Positions 1-11,945 of a stretch of DNA of 64,000 nucleotides are shown in pieces. Positions within the stretch are counted from its first letter, which is position 1, and every line of letters starts with the position of its first letter. The DNA is from Delphinus delphis (lineage: Eukaryota; Chordata; Mammalia; Artiodactyla; Delphinidae), in NCBI RefSeq assembly GCF_949987515.2, contig NW_027192671.1, positions 744,001 through 808,000 on the forward strand, written 5' to 3'. A model generated the notes under the pieces. It was not told the DNA's origin. It saw nothing but the letters and a program-made list of their open reading frames with translations, and ran no database searches. The translations under genes and the position numbers were made by a program.

Positions 1-1579
1 TACAGAACAGAACAGGGTCTCAAATTTAGAAAACCAACTTATGCTTGCTTAAGGGGAAAGGTGAGTTGGGGTGCTGCATAAAACCAGAGATTGAAATGAG
101 CACAGATAAAGTTCCTTAAGCCAAATATGGAATAGACAAGAGCTACTCCTTGCTCAACGAAATGGACTCAACACCGCATATTAAACGCCTAAGAATGTAC
201 CTGACTAGTAAGTATCTTAAAACCTATGGATTGCTATGTCTCCGAAAGAGAATCAAGCATGTGTACAGGGGCATAAACGCAGCAGTGATAGGATTGGAGA
301 GGTTCGGTGAGCAAATGAAGACCCTTTGAAGTCATATTGCATGGTACCCATTCCACGGGTTTCAAATACACAGGTTTAAGGTATTCTTCCTTCAGCTAAA
401 ACATGCATGTGGAACCCAAGTATGATCAACCATGTGAACGGGAGACGTGTTCAAATATGTCTCAGTTTTCCTCCCCTGGTACTCGGGTGCAACATTCCAG
501 ACGCTTTACTAACACTCTCCCCACTTGGAAAGTCAGCGCCTTTAACCTCCTGTTTGGCCCAGTTTGCAATTTCTGCGGAAGATGAACAGGAATAGCGAGA
601 ACCAATGAGAGACTAGCTGGAGGTGTCTGGACGGGCAAATTTAACTCTCATTTCCCACAAGGAAGAGGAAATAACCAAAGGCTCAGCGTGCCGTGCCGGA
701 ACCAGTTTAGGGCCTGAAGCCATCCTGCGGTGTTGCGGCCAGGTCACAAGAAAGCGAGTTGAAGAAAGGAGCTCAGGGGCACTGTAATTCACAAACCTGC
801 AGAGTTATAAATGACAGCTATCGTCCAAAAATAGACTGAAGTAAGGCTGCCAAGAGGACTTGAAAGCGGGGCAGAATTGCAGGAAACCGATTTCAGGAGG
901 TAGACTGGAATTGCATTGCAAGCAGAGGAAAAGAGGCAGAACGTCCACAATGATGCACTTGGCCAAAAAGGGCGTATGCGTTTTTTCCTGAATATATTCA
1001 GGAAAAAACGCATACGCCCTTTTTGGTCAACCAAGCAAGCTTGCAAAGGAAATCTGCACTACAATGAAGTCTCACTTCCCCCCGGTCAAAAGGGCCATCT
1101 GAAAAAAGTGTAAAATCCAGAAAGGCAGGACAGGCCATGGAGAACTGGGAGCCTTGTTATGCTGAAGGGGGGGATGTAAATTGCCAACAAACACTCGGGA
1201 GAAGTGTATGGTGTTTCCTGAAACATCTAAAAAACAAAGCAACAGAGCCTAGGGCACTTCCACTTATGGTCCTATAGCTTAGGGAATTTAAAATCAAAAA
1301 GACACAGCCACCCCAAAGTTTCGAACGGCTCTGTTTACAAGAACCTCGTTTACAGTAGAAGTTCAACATCGCAGAAAGTGAAAAATGGATAAAGAACTTG
1401 TGGTACTTACGTACAATGCAGTATCACTCAGCAATGAAATCTATGTCATCAGGCCCGTAGCAGCATAATGAGTGGATTCAGGTATGATGATTCTAACTGA
1501 AATAAGTCACACAGAAAAAGAAACATCATAAGATATCACTAATACACGGAATGGAAACTTGGCTACACAGGCACTGAAT
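1..1579 (+). repeat. Satellite unit A1
   Basis: The window opens mid-array, so this start is a phase choice. The hairpin lies at 959-1030 with one mismatch (C to T at 1027 opposite G962). Private variants include 'caagcagagg' at 919 where other units have 'aaagcatagg'. The microhomology junction of the 167-bp deletion falls at 286-288. Confidence 0.92.
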
Positions 1580-1866
1580 TACAGAACAGAACAGGGTCTC
1601 AAATTTAGAAAACCAACTTATGCTTGCTTAAGGGTAAAGGTGAGTTGGGGTGCTGCATAAAACCAGAGATTGAAATGAGCACAGATAAAGTTCCTTAAGC
1701 CAAATATGGAATAGACAAGAGCTACTCCTTGCTCAACGAAATGGACTCAACACCGCATATTAAATGCCTAAGAATGTACCTGACTAGTAAGTATCTTAAA
1801 ACCTATGGATTGCTATGTCTCCGAAAGAGAATCAAGCATGTGTACAGGGGCATAAACGCAGCAGTG

Positions 1867-2490
1867 ATAGGATTGGAGAGGTTCGGTGAGCAAATGAAGA
1901 CCCTTTGAAGTCATATTGCATGGTACCCATTCCACGGGTTTCAACTACCCAGGTTTAAGGTATTCTTCCTTCAGCTAAAACATGCATGTGGAACCTAGAG
2001 TATGATCAACCATGTGATCGGGAGACGTGTTCAAATATGTCTCAGTTTTCGTACCCTGGTACTCGGGTGCAACATTCCAGACGCTTTACTAACACTCTCC
2101 CCACTTGGAGAGTCAGTCCCTTTAACCTCCTGTTTGGCCCAGTTTGCAATTTCTGTGGAAGATGAACAGGAATAGCGAGAACCAATGAGAGACTAGCTGG
2201 AGGTGTCTGGATGGGCAAATTTAACTCTCATTTCCCACCAGGAAGAGGAAATAACCAAAGGCTCAGCGTGTCGTGCCAGAACCAGATTAAGGCCTGAAGC
2301 CATCCTGCGGTGTTGCGGCCAGGTCACAAGAAAGCGAGTTGAAGAAAGGAGCTCAGGGGCACTGTAATTCACAAACCTGCAGAGTTATAAATGACAGCTA
2401 TCGTCCAAAAATAGACTGAAGTAAGGCTGCCAAGAGGACTTGAAAGCGGGGCAGAATTGCAGGAAACCGATTTCAGGAGGTAGACTGGAA
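1867..2490. other. Non-L1 module of the satellite unit (representative copy)
   Basis: About 630 bp between the 167-bp deletion junction and the start of clear L1 ORF2 homology. I cannot tie it to L1, the ERV in this window or a named family. In the oldest copy (D1, 16,327 onward) it begins with LTR-like words ('gggtttcggggagacac'), hinting at an old LTR fragment. Short overlapping frames in it are not conserved as proteins between old and young units. Confidence 0.6.
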
Positions 2491-2538
2491 TTGCATTGAA
2501 AGCATAGGAAAAGAGGCAGAACGTCCACAATGATGCAC

Positions 2539-2610
2539 TTGGCCAAAAAGGGCGTATGCGTTTTTTCCTGAATATATTCAGGAAAAAACGCATACGCCCT
2601 TTTTGGCCAA
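2539..2610. mobile_element. 72-bp perfect palindrome, mariner-like hairpin element (representative copy)
   Basis: Arms start 'ttggccaaaaagggcgtatg' and meet at a central 'aatatatt' with no spacer. The sequence equals its own reverse complement over 72 bp. The right side continues 'ggccaaccaa'. Ends of the type 'ttggccaaaaag...ctttttggccaa' resemble non-autonomous mariner hairpins abundant in ruminants and relatives (recalled, not searched). It interrupts L1 ORF2-derived sequence between 'gcacatgaaaag'-like and 'aatgcaaat'-like words, as an insertion would. It occurs once per unit, in over 30 copies here, at the positions given in each unit entry. Confidence 0.8.
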
Positions 2611-3158
2611 CCAAGCAAGCTTGCAAAGGAAATCTGCACTACAATGAAGTCTCACTTCCCCCCGGTCAAAAGGGCCATCTGAAAAAAGTGTAAAATCCAG
2701 AAAGGCAGGACAGGTCATGGAGAACTGGGAGCCTTGTTATGCTGAAGGGCGGGATGTAAATTGCCAACAACCACTCGGGAGAAGTGTATGGTGTTTCCTG
2801 AAACATCTAAAAAACAAAGCAACAGAGCCTAGGGCACTTCCACTTATGGTCCTATAGCTTAGGGAATTTAAAATCAAAAAGACACAGCCACCCCAAAGTT
2901 TCGAACGGCTCTGTTTACAAGAACCTCGTTTACAGTACAAGTTCAACATCGCAGAAAGTGAAAAATGGATAAAAAAGTTGTGGTATTTATTACAAAGCAA
3001 TATCACTCAGCAATGAAATCTGTGTCATCAGGACCTTAGCAGCACAATGAGTGGATTCAGGTATGATGATTCTAACTGAAATAAGTCACACAGAAAAAGA
3101 AACATCATAAGATATCAGTAATACATGGAATGGAAACTTGGCTACACAGGAACTGAAT

Positions 3159-4737
3159 TACAGAACAGAACAGGGTCTCAAATTTAGAAAACCAACTTAT
3201 GCTTGCTTAAGGGTAAAGGTGAGTTGGGGTGCTGCATAAAACCAGAGATTGAAATGAGCACAGATAAAGTTCCTTAAGCCAAATATGGAATAGACAAGAG
3301 CTACTCCTTGCTCAACGAAATGGACTCAACACCGCATATTAAACGCCTAAGAATGTACCTGACTAGTAAGTATCTTAAAACCTATGGATTGCTATGTCTC
3401 CGAAAGAGAATCAAGCATGTGTACAGGGGCATAAACGCAGCAGTGATAGGATTGGAGAGGTTCGGTGAGCAAATGAAGACCCTTTGAAGTCATATTGCAT
3501 GGTACCCATTCCACGGGTTTCAAATACACAGGTTTAAGGTATTCTTCCTTCAGCTAAAACATGCATGTGGAACCCAAGTATGATCAACCATGTGAACGGG
3601 AGACGTGTTCAAATATGTCTCAGTTTTCCTCCCCTGGTACTCTGGTGCAACATTCCAGGCGCTTTACTAACACTCTCCCAACTTGGAAAGTCATCGCCTT
3701 TAACCTCCTGTTTGGCCCAGTTTGCAATTTCTGCGGAAGATGAACAGGAATAGCGAGAACCAATGAGAGACTAGCTGGAGGTGTCTGGATGGGCAAATTT
3801 AACTCTCATTTCCCACCTGGAAGAGGAAATAACCAAAGGCTCAGCTTGCCGAGCCGGAACGAGATTAGGGCCTGAAGACATCCTGCGGTGTTGCGGCCAG
3901 GTCACAAGAAAGCGAGTTGAAGAAAGGAGCTCAGGGGCACTGTAATTCACAAACCTGCAGAGTTATAAATGACAGCTATCGTCCAAAAATAGACTGAAGT
4001 AAGGCTGCCAAGAGGACTTGAAAGCGGGGCAGAATTGCAGGAAACCGATTTCAGGAGGTAGACTGGAATTGCATTGAAAGCATAGGAAAAGAGGCAGAAC
4101 GTCCACAATGATGCACTTGGTCAAAAAGGGCGTATGCGTTTTTTCCTGAATATATTCAGGAAAAAACGCATACGCCCTTTTTGGCCAACCAAGCAAGCTT
4201 GCAAAGGAAATCTGCACTACAATGAAGTCTCACTTCCCCCCGGTCAAAAGGGCCATCTGAAAAAAGTGTAAAATCCAGAAAGGCAGGACAGGCCATGGAG
4301 AACTGGGAGCCTTGTTATGCCGATGGGCGGGATGTAAATTGCCAACAACCACTCGGGAGAAGTGTATGGTGTTTCCTGAAACATCTAAAAAACAAAGCAA
4401 CAGAGCCTAGGGCACTTCCACTTATGGTCCTATAGCTTAGGGAAATTAAAATCAAAAAGACACAGCCACCCCAAAGTTCGGAACGGCTCTGTTTACAAGA
4501 ACCTCGTTTACAGTACAAGTTCAACATCGCAGAAAGTGAAAAATGGATAAAGAAGTTGTGGTATTCACTTACAAAGCAATATCACTCAGCAATGAAATCT
4601 ATGTCATCAGGCCCTTAGCAGCACAATGAGTGGATTCAGGTATGATGATTCTAACTGAAATAAGTCACACAGAAAAAGAAACATCATAAGATATCAGTAA
4701 TACACGGAATGGAAACTTGGCTACACAGGAACTGAAT
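3159..4737 (+). repeat. Satellite unit A3
   Basis: The hairpin lies at 4117-4188 and its left arm has a C to T change at 4121, so the outer arm no longer pairs perfectly. The non-L1 module has the 'ttttcctcccc' haplotype and a private 'actctggtgc'. Confidence 0.92.
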
Positions 4738-6316
4738 TACAGAACAGAACAGGGTCTCAAATTTAGAAAACCAACTTATGCTTGCTTAAGGGGAAAGGTG
4801 AGTTGGGGTGCTGCATAAAACCAGAGATTGAAATGAGCACAGATAAAGTTCCTTAAGCCAAATATGGAATAGACAAGAGCTACTCCTTGCTCAATGAAAT
4901 GGACTCAACACCGCATATTAAACGCCTAAGAATGTACCTGACTAGTAAGTATCTTAAAACCTATGGATTGCTATGTCTCCGAAAGAGAATCAAGCATGTG
5001 TACAGGGGCATAAACGAAGCAGTGATAGGATTGGAGAGGTTCGGTGAGCAAATGAAGACCCTTTGAAGTCATATTGCATGGTACCCATTCCACGGGTTTC
5101 AACTACCCAGGTTTTAGGTATTCTTCCTTCAGCTAAAACATGCATGTGGAACCCAAGTATGATCAACCATGTGAACGGGAGACGTGTTCAAATATGTCTC
5201 AGTTTTCCTCCCCTGGTACTCGGGTGCAACATTCCAGACGCTTTACTAACACTCTCCCCACTTGGAAAGTCAGCGCCTTTAACCTCCTGTTTGGCCCAGT
5301 TTGCAATTTCTGCGGAAGATGAACAGGAATAGCGAGAACCAATGAGAGACTAGCTGGAGGTGTCTGGACGGGCAAATTTAACTCTCATTTCCCACCAGGA
5401 AGAGGAATTAACCAAAGGCTCAGCGTGCCGTACCAGAACCAGATTAGGGCCTGAAGCCATCCTGCGGTGTTGCGGCCAGCTCAAAAGAAAGCGAGTTGAA
5501 GAAAGGAGCTCAGGGGCACTGTAATTCACAAACCTGCAGAGTTATAAATGACAGCTATCGTCCAAAAATAGACTGAAGTAAGGCTGCCAAGAGGACTTGA
5601 AAGCGGGGCAGAATTGCAGGAAACCGATTTCAGGAGGTAGACTGGAATTGCATTGAAAGCATAGGAAAAGAGGCAGAACGTCCACAATGATGCACTTGGC
5701 CAAAAAGGGCGTATGCGTTTTTTCCTGAATATATTCAGGAAAAAACGCATACGCCCTTTTTGGCCAACCAAGCAAGCTTGCAAAGGAAATCTGCACTACA
5801 ATGAAGTCTCACTTCCCCCCGGTCAAAAGGGCCATCTGAAAAAAGTGTAAAATCCAGAAAGGCAGGACAGGCCATGGAGAACTGGGAGCCTTGTTATGCT
5901 GATGGGCGGGATGTAAATTGCCAACAGACACTTGGGAGAAGTGTATGGTGTTTCCTGAAACATCTAAAAAACAAAGCAACAGAGGCTAGGGCACTGCCAC
6001 TTATGGTCCTATAGCTTAGGGAAATTAAAATCAAAAAGACACAGCCACCCCAAAGTTTGGGACGCCTCTGTTTACAAGAACCTCGTTTACAGTACAAGTT
6101 CAACATCGCAGAAAGTGAAAAATGGATAAAGAAGTTGTGGTATTTACTTACAAAGCAATATCACTCAGCAATGAAATCTGTGTCATCAGGCCCTTAGCAG
6201 CACAATGAGTGGATTCAGGTATGATGATTCTAACTGAAATAAGTCACACAGAAAAAGAAACATCATAAGATATCAGTAATACACGGAATGTAAACTTGGC
6301 TACACAGGAACTGAAT
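4738..6316 (+). repeat. Satellite unit A4
   Basis: The hairpin at 5696-5767 is perfect. The ORF2-derived part carries the 'tttgggacgcctctg' variant shared with B1, B8 and B24, against 'ttggaacggctctg' in most units. Confidence 0.92.
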
Positions 6317-7892
6317 TACAGAACAGAACAGGGTCTCAAATTTAGAAAACCAACTTATGCTTGCTTTAGGGGAAAGGTGAGTTGGGGTTCTGCATAAAAC
6401 CAGAGATTGAAATGAGCACAAAGTTCCTTAAGCCAAATATGGAATAGACAAGAGCTATTCCTTGCTCAACGAAATGGGCTCAACACCGCATATTAAACGC
6501 CTAAGAATGTACCTGACTAGTAAGTATCTTAAAACCTATAGATTGCTATGTCTCCGAAAGAGAATCAAGCATGTGTACAGGGGCATAAACGCAGCAGTGA
6601 TAGGATTGGAGAGGTTCAGTGAGCAAATGAAGACCCTTTGAAGTCATATGGCATGGTACTCATTCCACGGGTTTCAACTACGCAGATTTTAGGTATTCGT
6701 CCTTCAGCTAAAACATGCATGTGGAACCCAGAGTATGATCAACCATGTGATCGGGAGACGTGTTCAAATATGTCTCAGTTTTCGTACCCTGGTACTCGGG
6801 TGCAACATTCCAGACGCTTTACTAACACTCTCCCCACTTGGAGAGTCAGTCCCTTTAACCTCCTGTTTGGCCCAGTTTGCAATTTCTGCGGAAGATGAAC
6901 AGTAATAGCGAGAACCAATGAGAGGCTAGCTGGAGGTGTCTGGACGGGCAAATTTAACTCTCATTTCCCACCAGGAAGAGGAATTAACCAAAGGCTCAGC
7001 GTGCCGTGCCAGAACCGGATTAGGGCCTGAAGACATCCTGCGGTGTTGCGGCCAGGTCACAAGAAAGCGAGTTAAAGAAAGGAGCTCAGGAGCACTGTAA
7101 TTCACAAACCTGCAGAGTTATAAATGACAGCTATCGTCCAAAAATAGACTGAAGTAAGGCTGCCAAGAGGACTTGAAAGCGGGGCAGAATTGCAGGAAAC
7201 CGATTTCAGGAGGTAGACTGGAATTGCATTGAAAGCATAGGAAAAGAGGCAGAACGTCCACAATGATGCACTTGGCCAAAAAGGGCGTATGGGTTTTTTC
7301 CTGAATATATTCAGGAAAAAACGCATACGCCCTTTTTGGCCAACCAAGCAAGCTTGCAAAGGAAATCTGCACTACAATGAAGTCTCACTTCCCCCCGGTC
7401 AAAAGGGCCATCTGAAAAAAGTGTAAAATCCAGAAAGGCAGGACAGGCCATGGAGAACTGGGAGCCTTGTTATGCTGATGGGCGGGATGTAAATTGCCAA
7501 CAACCACTCGGGAGAAGTGTATGGTGTTTCTTGAAACATCTAAAAAACAAAGCAACAGAGCCTAGGGCACTTCCACTTATGGTCCTATAGCTTAGGGAAT
7601 TTAAAATCCAAAAGACACAGCCACCCCAAAGGTTGGAACGGCTCTGTTTACAAGAACCTCGTTTACAGTACAAGTTCAACATCGCAGAAATTGAAAAATG
7701 GATAAAGAAGTTGTGGTATTTACTTACAAAGCAATATCACTCAGCAATGAAATCTGTGTCATCAGGCCCTTAGCAGCACAATGAGTGGATTCAGGTATGA
7801 TGATTATAACTGAAATAAGTCACACAGAAAAAGAAACATCATAAGATATCAGTAATACACGGAATGTAAACTTGGCTACACAGGAACTGAAT
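6317..7892 (+). repeat. Satellite unit A5, 1576 bp, half-mutated palindrome
   Basis: A short unit: 'gagcacaaagttcc' near 6,415 lacks the four bases 'gata' found elsewhere. The hairpin at 7272-7343 has C to G at 7292 in the left arm, while the partner base G7323 in the right arm is unchanged, giving an internal mismatch. The same left-arm change occurs in unit B6, where the right arm has also changed. Confidence 0.92.
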
Positions 7893-9470
7893 TACAGAAC
7901 AGAACAGGGTCTCAAATTTAGAAAACCAACTTATGCTTGCTTAAGGGGAAAGGTGAGTTGGGGTGCTGCATAAAACCAGAGATTGAAATGAGCACAGATA
8001 AAGTTCCTTAAGCCAAATATGGAATAGACAAGAGCTACTCCTTGCTCAACGAAATGGACTCAACACCGCATATTAAACGCCTAAGAATGTACCTGACTAG
8101 TAAGTATCTTAAAACCTATGGATTGGTATGTCTCCGAAAGAGAATCAAGCATGTGTACAGGGGCATAAACGCAGCAGTGATAGGATTGGAGAGGTTCGGT
8201 GAGCAAATGAAGACCCTTTGAAGTCATATTGCATGGTACCCATTCCACGGGTTTCAAATACCCAGGTTTAAGGTATTCTTCCTTCAGCTAAAAGATGCAT
8301 GTGGAACCCAAGTATGATCAACCATGTGAACGGGAGACGTGTTCAAATATGTCTCAGTTTTCCTCCCCTGGTACTCGGGTGCAACATTCCAGACGCTTTA
8401 CTAACAGTCTCCCCACTTGGAGAGTCAGCGTCTTTAACCTCCTGTTTGGCCCAGTTTGCAATTTCTTAGAAGATGAACAGGAATAGCGAGAACCAATGAG
8501 AGACTAGCTGGAGGTGTCTGGACTGGCAAATTTAACTCTCATTTCCCACCAGGAAGAGGAAATAACCAAAGGCTCAGCGTGCCGTACCGGAACCAGATTA
8601 GGGCCTGAAGCCATCCTGCGGTGTTGCGGCCAGGTCACAAGAAAGCGAGTTGAAGAAAGGAGCTCAGGGGCACTGTAATTCACAAACCTGCAGAGTTATA
8701 AATGACAGCTATCGTCCAAAAATAGACTGAAGTAAGGCTGCCAAGAGGACTTGAAAGCGGGGCAGAATTGCAGGAAACCGATTTCAGGAGGTAGACTGGA
8801 ATTGCATTGAAAGCATAGGAAAAGAGGCAGAACGTCCACAATGATGCACTTGGCCAAAAAGGGCGTATGCGTTTTTTCCTGAATATATTCAGGAAAAAAC
8901 GCATACGCCCTTTTTGGCCAACCAAGCAAGCTTGCAAAGGAAATCTGCACTACAATGAAGTCTCACTTCCCCCCGGTCAAAAGGGCAATCTGAAAAAAGT
9001 GTAAAATCCAGAAAGGCAGGACAGGCCATGGAGAACTGGGAACCTTGTTATGCTGATGGGCGGGATGTAAATTGCCAACAGACATTCGGGAGAAGTGTAT
9101 GGTGTTTCCTGAAACATCTAAAAAACAAAGCAACAGAACCTAGGGCACTTCCACTTATGGTCCTATAGCTTAAGGAAATTAAAATCAAAAAGACACAGCC
9201 ACCCCAAAGTTTGGAACGGCTCTGTTTACAAGAACCTCGTTTACAGTACAAGTTCAACATCGCAGAAAGTGAAAAATGGATAAAGAAGTTGTGGTATTTA
9301 CTTACAAAGCAATATCACTCAGCAATGAAATCTATGTCATCAGGCCCTTAGCAGAACAATGAGTGGATTCAGGTATGATGATTCTAACTGAAATAAGTCA
9401 CACAGAAAAAGAAACATCATAAGATATCAGTAATACACGGAATGTAAACTTGGCTACACAGGAACTGAAT
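7893..9470 (+). repeat. Satellite unit A6
   Basis: The hairpin at 8850-8921 is perfect. Private changes include 'atttcttagaag' near 8,461, one base shorter than the usual 'atttctgcggaag', and 'gattggtatg' at 8,122. Confidence 0.92.
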
Positions 9471-11048
9471 TACAGAACAGAACGGGGTCTCAAATTTAGA
9501 AAACCAACTTATGCTTGCTTAAGGGGAAAGGTGAGTTGGGGTGCTGCATAAAACCAGAGATTGAAATGAGCACAGATAAAGTTACTTAAGCCAAATATGG
9601 AATAGACAAGAGCTACTCCTTGCTCAACGAAATGGACTCAACACCGCATATTAAACGCCTAAGAATGTACCTGACTAGTAAGTATCTTAAAACCTATGGA
9701 TTGCTATGTCTCCGAAAGAGAATCAAGCATGTCTACAGGGGCATGAATGCAGCAGTGATAGGATTGGAGAGGTTCGGTGAGCAAATGAAGACCCTTTGAA
9801 GTCATATTGCATGGTACCCATTACACGGGTCTCAACTCTCCAGGTTTAAGGTATTCTTCCTTCAGCTAAAACATGCATGTGGATCCCCGCGTATGATCAA
9901 CCGTGTGAACGGGAGACGTGTTCAAATATGTCTCAGTTTTCCTCCCCTGGTACTCGGGTGCAACATTCCAGACCCTTTACTAACACTCTCCCGACTTGGA
10001 GAGTCAGCGCCTTTAACCTCCTGTTTGGCCCAGTTTGCAATTTCTGCGTAAGATGAACAGGAATAGGGAGAACCAATGAGAGACTAGCTGGAGGTGTCTG
10101 GACGGGCAAATTTAACTCTCATTTCCCACCAGGAAGGGAAATAACCAAAGGCTCAGCGTGCCGTGCCGGAACCAGATTAGGGCCTGAAGCCATCCTGCGG
10201 TGTTGCGGCCAGCTCAAAAGAAAGCGAGTTGAAGAAAGGAGCTCAGGGTCTCTGTAATTCACAAACCTGCAGAGTTATAAATGACAGCTATCGTCCAAAA
10301 ATATACTGAAGTAAGGCTGCCAAGAGGACTTGAAAGCGGGGCAGAATTGCAGGATACCGATTTCAGGAGGTAGACTGGAATTGCATTGAAAGCATAGGAA
10401 AAGAGGCAGAACGTCCACAATGATGCACTTTGCCAAAAGGGCGTATGCGTTTTTTCCTGAATATATTCAGGAAAAAACGCATACGCCCTTTTTGGCCAAC
10501 CAAGCAAGCTTGCAAAGGAAATCTGCACTACAATGAAGTCTCACTTCCCCCCGGTCAAAAGGGCCATCTGAAAAAAGTGTAAAACCCAGAAAGGCAGGAC
10601 AGGCCATGGAGAACTGGGAGCCTTGTTATGCTGATGGGCGGGATGTAAATTGCCAACAGACACTCGGGAGATGTGTATGGTGTTTCCTGAAACATCTAAA
10701 AAACAAAGCAACAGAGCCTAGGGCACTTCCACTTATGGTCCTATAGCTTAGGGAAATTAATATCAAAAAGACACAGCAACCCCAAAATTTGGGATGGCTC
10801 TTTTTACAGAAATCTCTTCTACGGCACAAGTTAAATATCCCAGAGAGCAAATAATGGATAAAGAAGTTGCGGTACTTATGTACAACAGAATACCACTCAG
10901 CAATGAAATCTATGTCACCAGGCCCGTACCAGCATAATGAGTGCATTGAGGCATGATGATTCTAAGTGAAATAAGTCACACAGAAAAAGAAACATCATAA
11001 GGTATCACTAATACACGGAATGTGAACTTGGCTACACATGAACTGAAT
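9471..11048 (+). repeat. Satellite unit A7, degenerating toward the array edge
   Basis: The hairpin at 10429-10499 is damaged: its left arm has lost one A and has a G to T change. From about 10,770 the L1 part diverges sharply and carries states seen otherwise in the old units and at the left edge of array B, such as 'aaggtatcac' and 'tgtgaacttggctac'. This is the expected pattern for a unit at an array edge that escapes homogenisation. Confidence 0.88.
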
Positions 11049-11221
11049 TACAAAACAGAACAGGGTCTCAAGTTTAGAAAACCAACTTATGCCTGCTTAA
11101 GGGGGAAGGTGAGTTGGGGTGCTGCATAAAAGCAGAGTTTGAAATTAGCACAGATACCGTTCCATAAGCCAAATATGTAATAGACAAGAGCTACCCCTTG
11201 CTCAACGAAATGGATTCAACA
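11049..11221 (+). repeat. Broken satellite unit A8
   Basis: Only the first ~170 bp of a unit (L1 3'UTR part) remain, ending after 'aaatggattcaac'. It keeps old-unit states such as 'tttgaaattagcacag' and 'accgttc' that young units have lost. The following sequence is a different L1 piece, so the unit is truncated here. Confidence 0.82.
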
Positions 11222-11945
11222 ATGAGGTATCACCTCACACCTGGTAGAATAGGCATCATTGAAAATCTACAAACAAAAAATGCTGGAAAGGGTGTGGAGA
11301 AAAAGAACCCTCTTCCACTATTGTTGGGAATATAAATTGATACAGTCATTATGGAGAACAATATGGAATTTCTTAAGAAACTAACAATAGAATTACCATA
11401 TGATACAGCAATCCCAGTACTGGACATATACCCAGACAAAACCATAAATCAAAAAGAGTCATTCACCGCAATGTTCATTGCATCACTATTTACAATATCG
11501 AGGTAATGGAAGCAACCTAAATGCCCACAGACAGACGAATGCATAAAGCTGTGGTACATATATAAAATGGAATATTACTAAGCCATGAAAAGGAATGAAA
11601 TTGGGTCATTTGTAGAGACGTCGATGGATCTAGAGACTGTCATACAGAGTGAAGTAAGTCAGAAAGAGAAAAACAAATCTTGTATATTCATGCATATATG
11701 TGGAACCTAGAAAAACTGTACAGATTAACCATTTTGCAAGGCATAAATAGAGCAACAGATGTAGACAACAAACGTATGGACAACAAGGGGGGAAAGCTGT
11801 TGGGGGGGTGGTGGTGGGAGGAGTTGAGAGACTGGGATTGGCATGTATACATTTATATGTATAAAATAGATAACCAATAAGAACCTGCTGTATAAAAATA
11901 TAAAATAAAATTCAAAATTAAAAAGAAGTAAAATTTAAAAAATAA
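11222..11945 (+). mobile_element. 5'-truncated LINE-1, ORF2 end plus 3'UTR
   Basis: Starts at 'aatgaggtatcacctcac', a well-known L1 ORF2 C-terminal stretch, and runs through 'tgctggaaagggtgtgg', the region around 'gtggtacatatataaaatgg', and the 3'UTR to an A-rich tail. The reading frame is broken by stops, so it encodes nothing. It is collinear with the L1 part of the satellite but is far closer to ordinary cetartiodactyl L1, lacks the hairpin, and is an independent copy. The 3'UTR has a G-rich stretch (11,787-11,824) that could form a G-quadruplex. The 5' end coincides with the loss of array A. No target-site duplication is obvious. Confidence 0.85.

Larger units (their letters stand above)
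1580..3158 (+). repeat. Satellite unit A2
   Basis: The hairpin at 2539-2610 is a perfect 72-bp palindrome. The unit carries the 'ggaacctagag' and 'tttcgtaccc' variants in the non-L1 module, a haplotype seen again in B14-B16. Near its end 'gtatttattac' has lost one base compared with other units. Confidence 0.92.
1..11221 (+). repeat. Satellite array A, 1.58-kb L1-derived macrosatellite
   Basis: Seven tandem head-to-tail units and a broken eighth, with spacings of 1579, 1579, 1579, 1579, 1576, 1578 and 1578 bp. The phase used starts at the 'tacagaacagaacaggg' motif and is arbitrary. In each unit, roughly the first 285 bp match the end of the L1 3'UTR, about 286-915 is a module of unknown origin, and about 916 to the end is L1 ORF2 C-terminal sequence carrying a 72-bp palindrome. 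L1 sense is the + strand. The right edge is degenerate from about 10,770 and is cut by an L1 fragment. Seen directly: period and homogeneity. Known: cetacean satellites with L1 content and this unit size. Inferred: delphinid source. Confidence 0.93.

Noticed and set aside
403..595. Overlapping plus-strand 60-62 residue frames in the non-L1 module
   Set aside because: Two frames overlap in the same DNA and frequent units lose one or both. No protein-level conservation with the old units.
959..1030. Palindrome as a bacterial-style transcription terminator
   Set aside because: The context is eukaryotic satellite and L1 DNA. Its ends resemble a mariner-type hairpin element instead.
789..1046. 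Minus-strand 85-residue frame repeated in almost every unit as a conserved gene
   Set aside because: It crosses the transposon-like palindrome and L1-derived sequence, is broken in the old units, and is conserved only because the DNA repeats are homogenised.
1310..1345. CENP-B box-like motif ('gtttcgaacggctc') in the satellite
   Set aside because: It shares only part of the consensus core, differs in most units ('gtttggaacggctc'), and does not support a centromere-protein binding claim.
1157..1369. Minus-strand 70-residue cysteine-containing frame as a small protein family
   Set aside because: It is antisense to the L1 ORF2-derived part, has no signal peptide or domain I can recognise, and its variation follows unit haplotypes.
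1..11221. CRISPR-like or bacterial repeat array
   Set aside because: Unit length of 1.58 kb, L1 and retroviral content and absence of bacterial genes point to mammalian satellite DNA.
11222..11945. Functional L1 ORF2
   Set aside because: Only the C-terminal coding end and 3'UTR are present, with stops in frame. No endonuclease or reverse transcriptase region.
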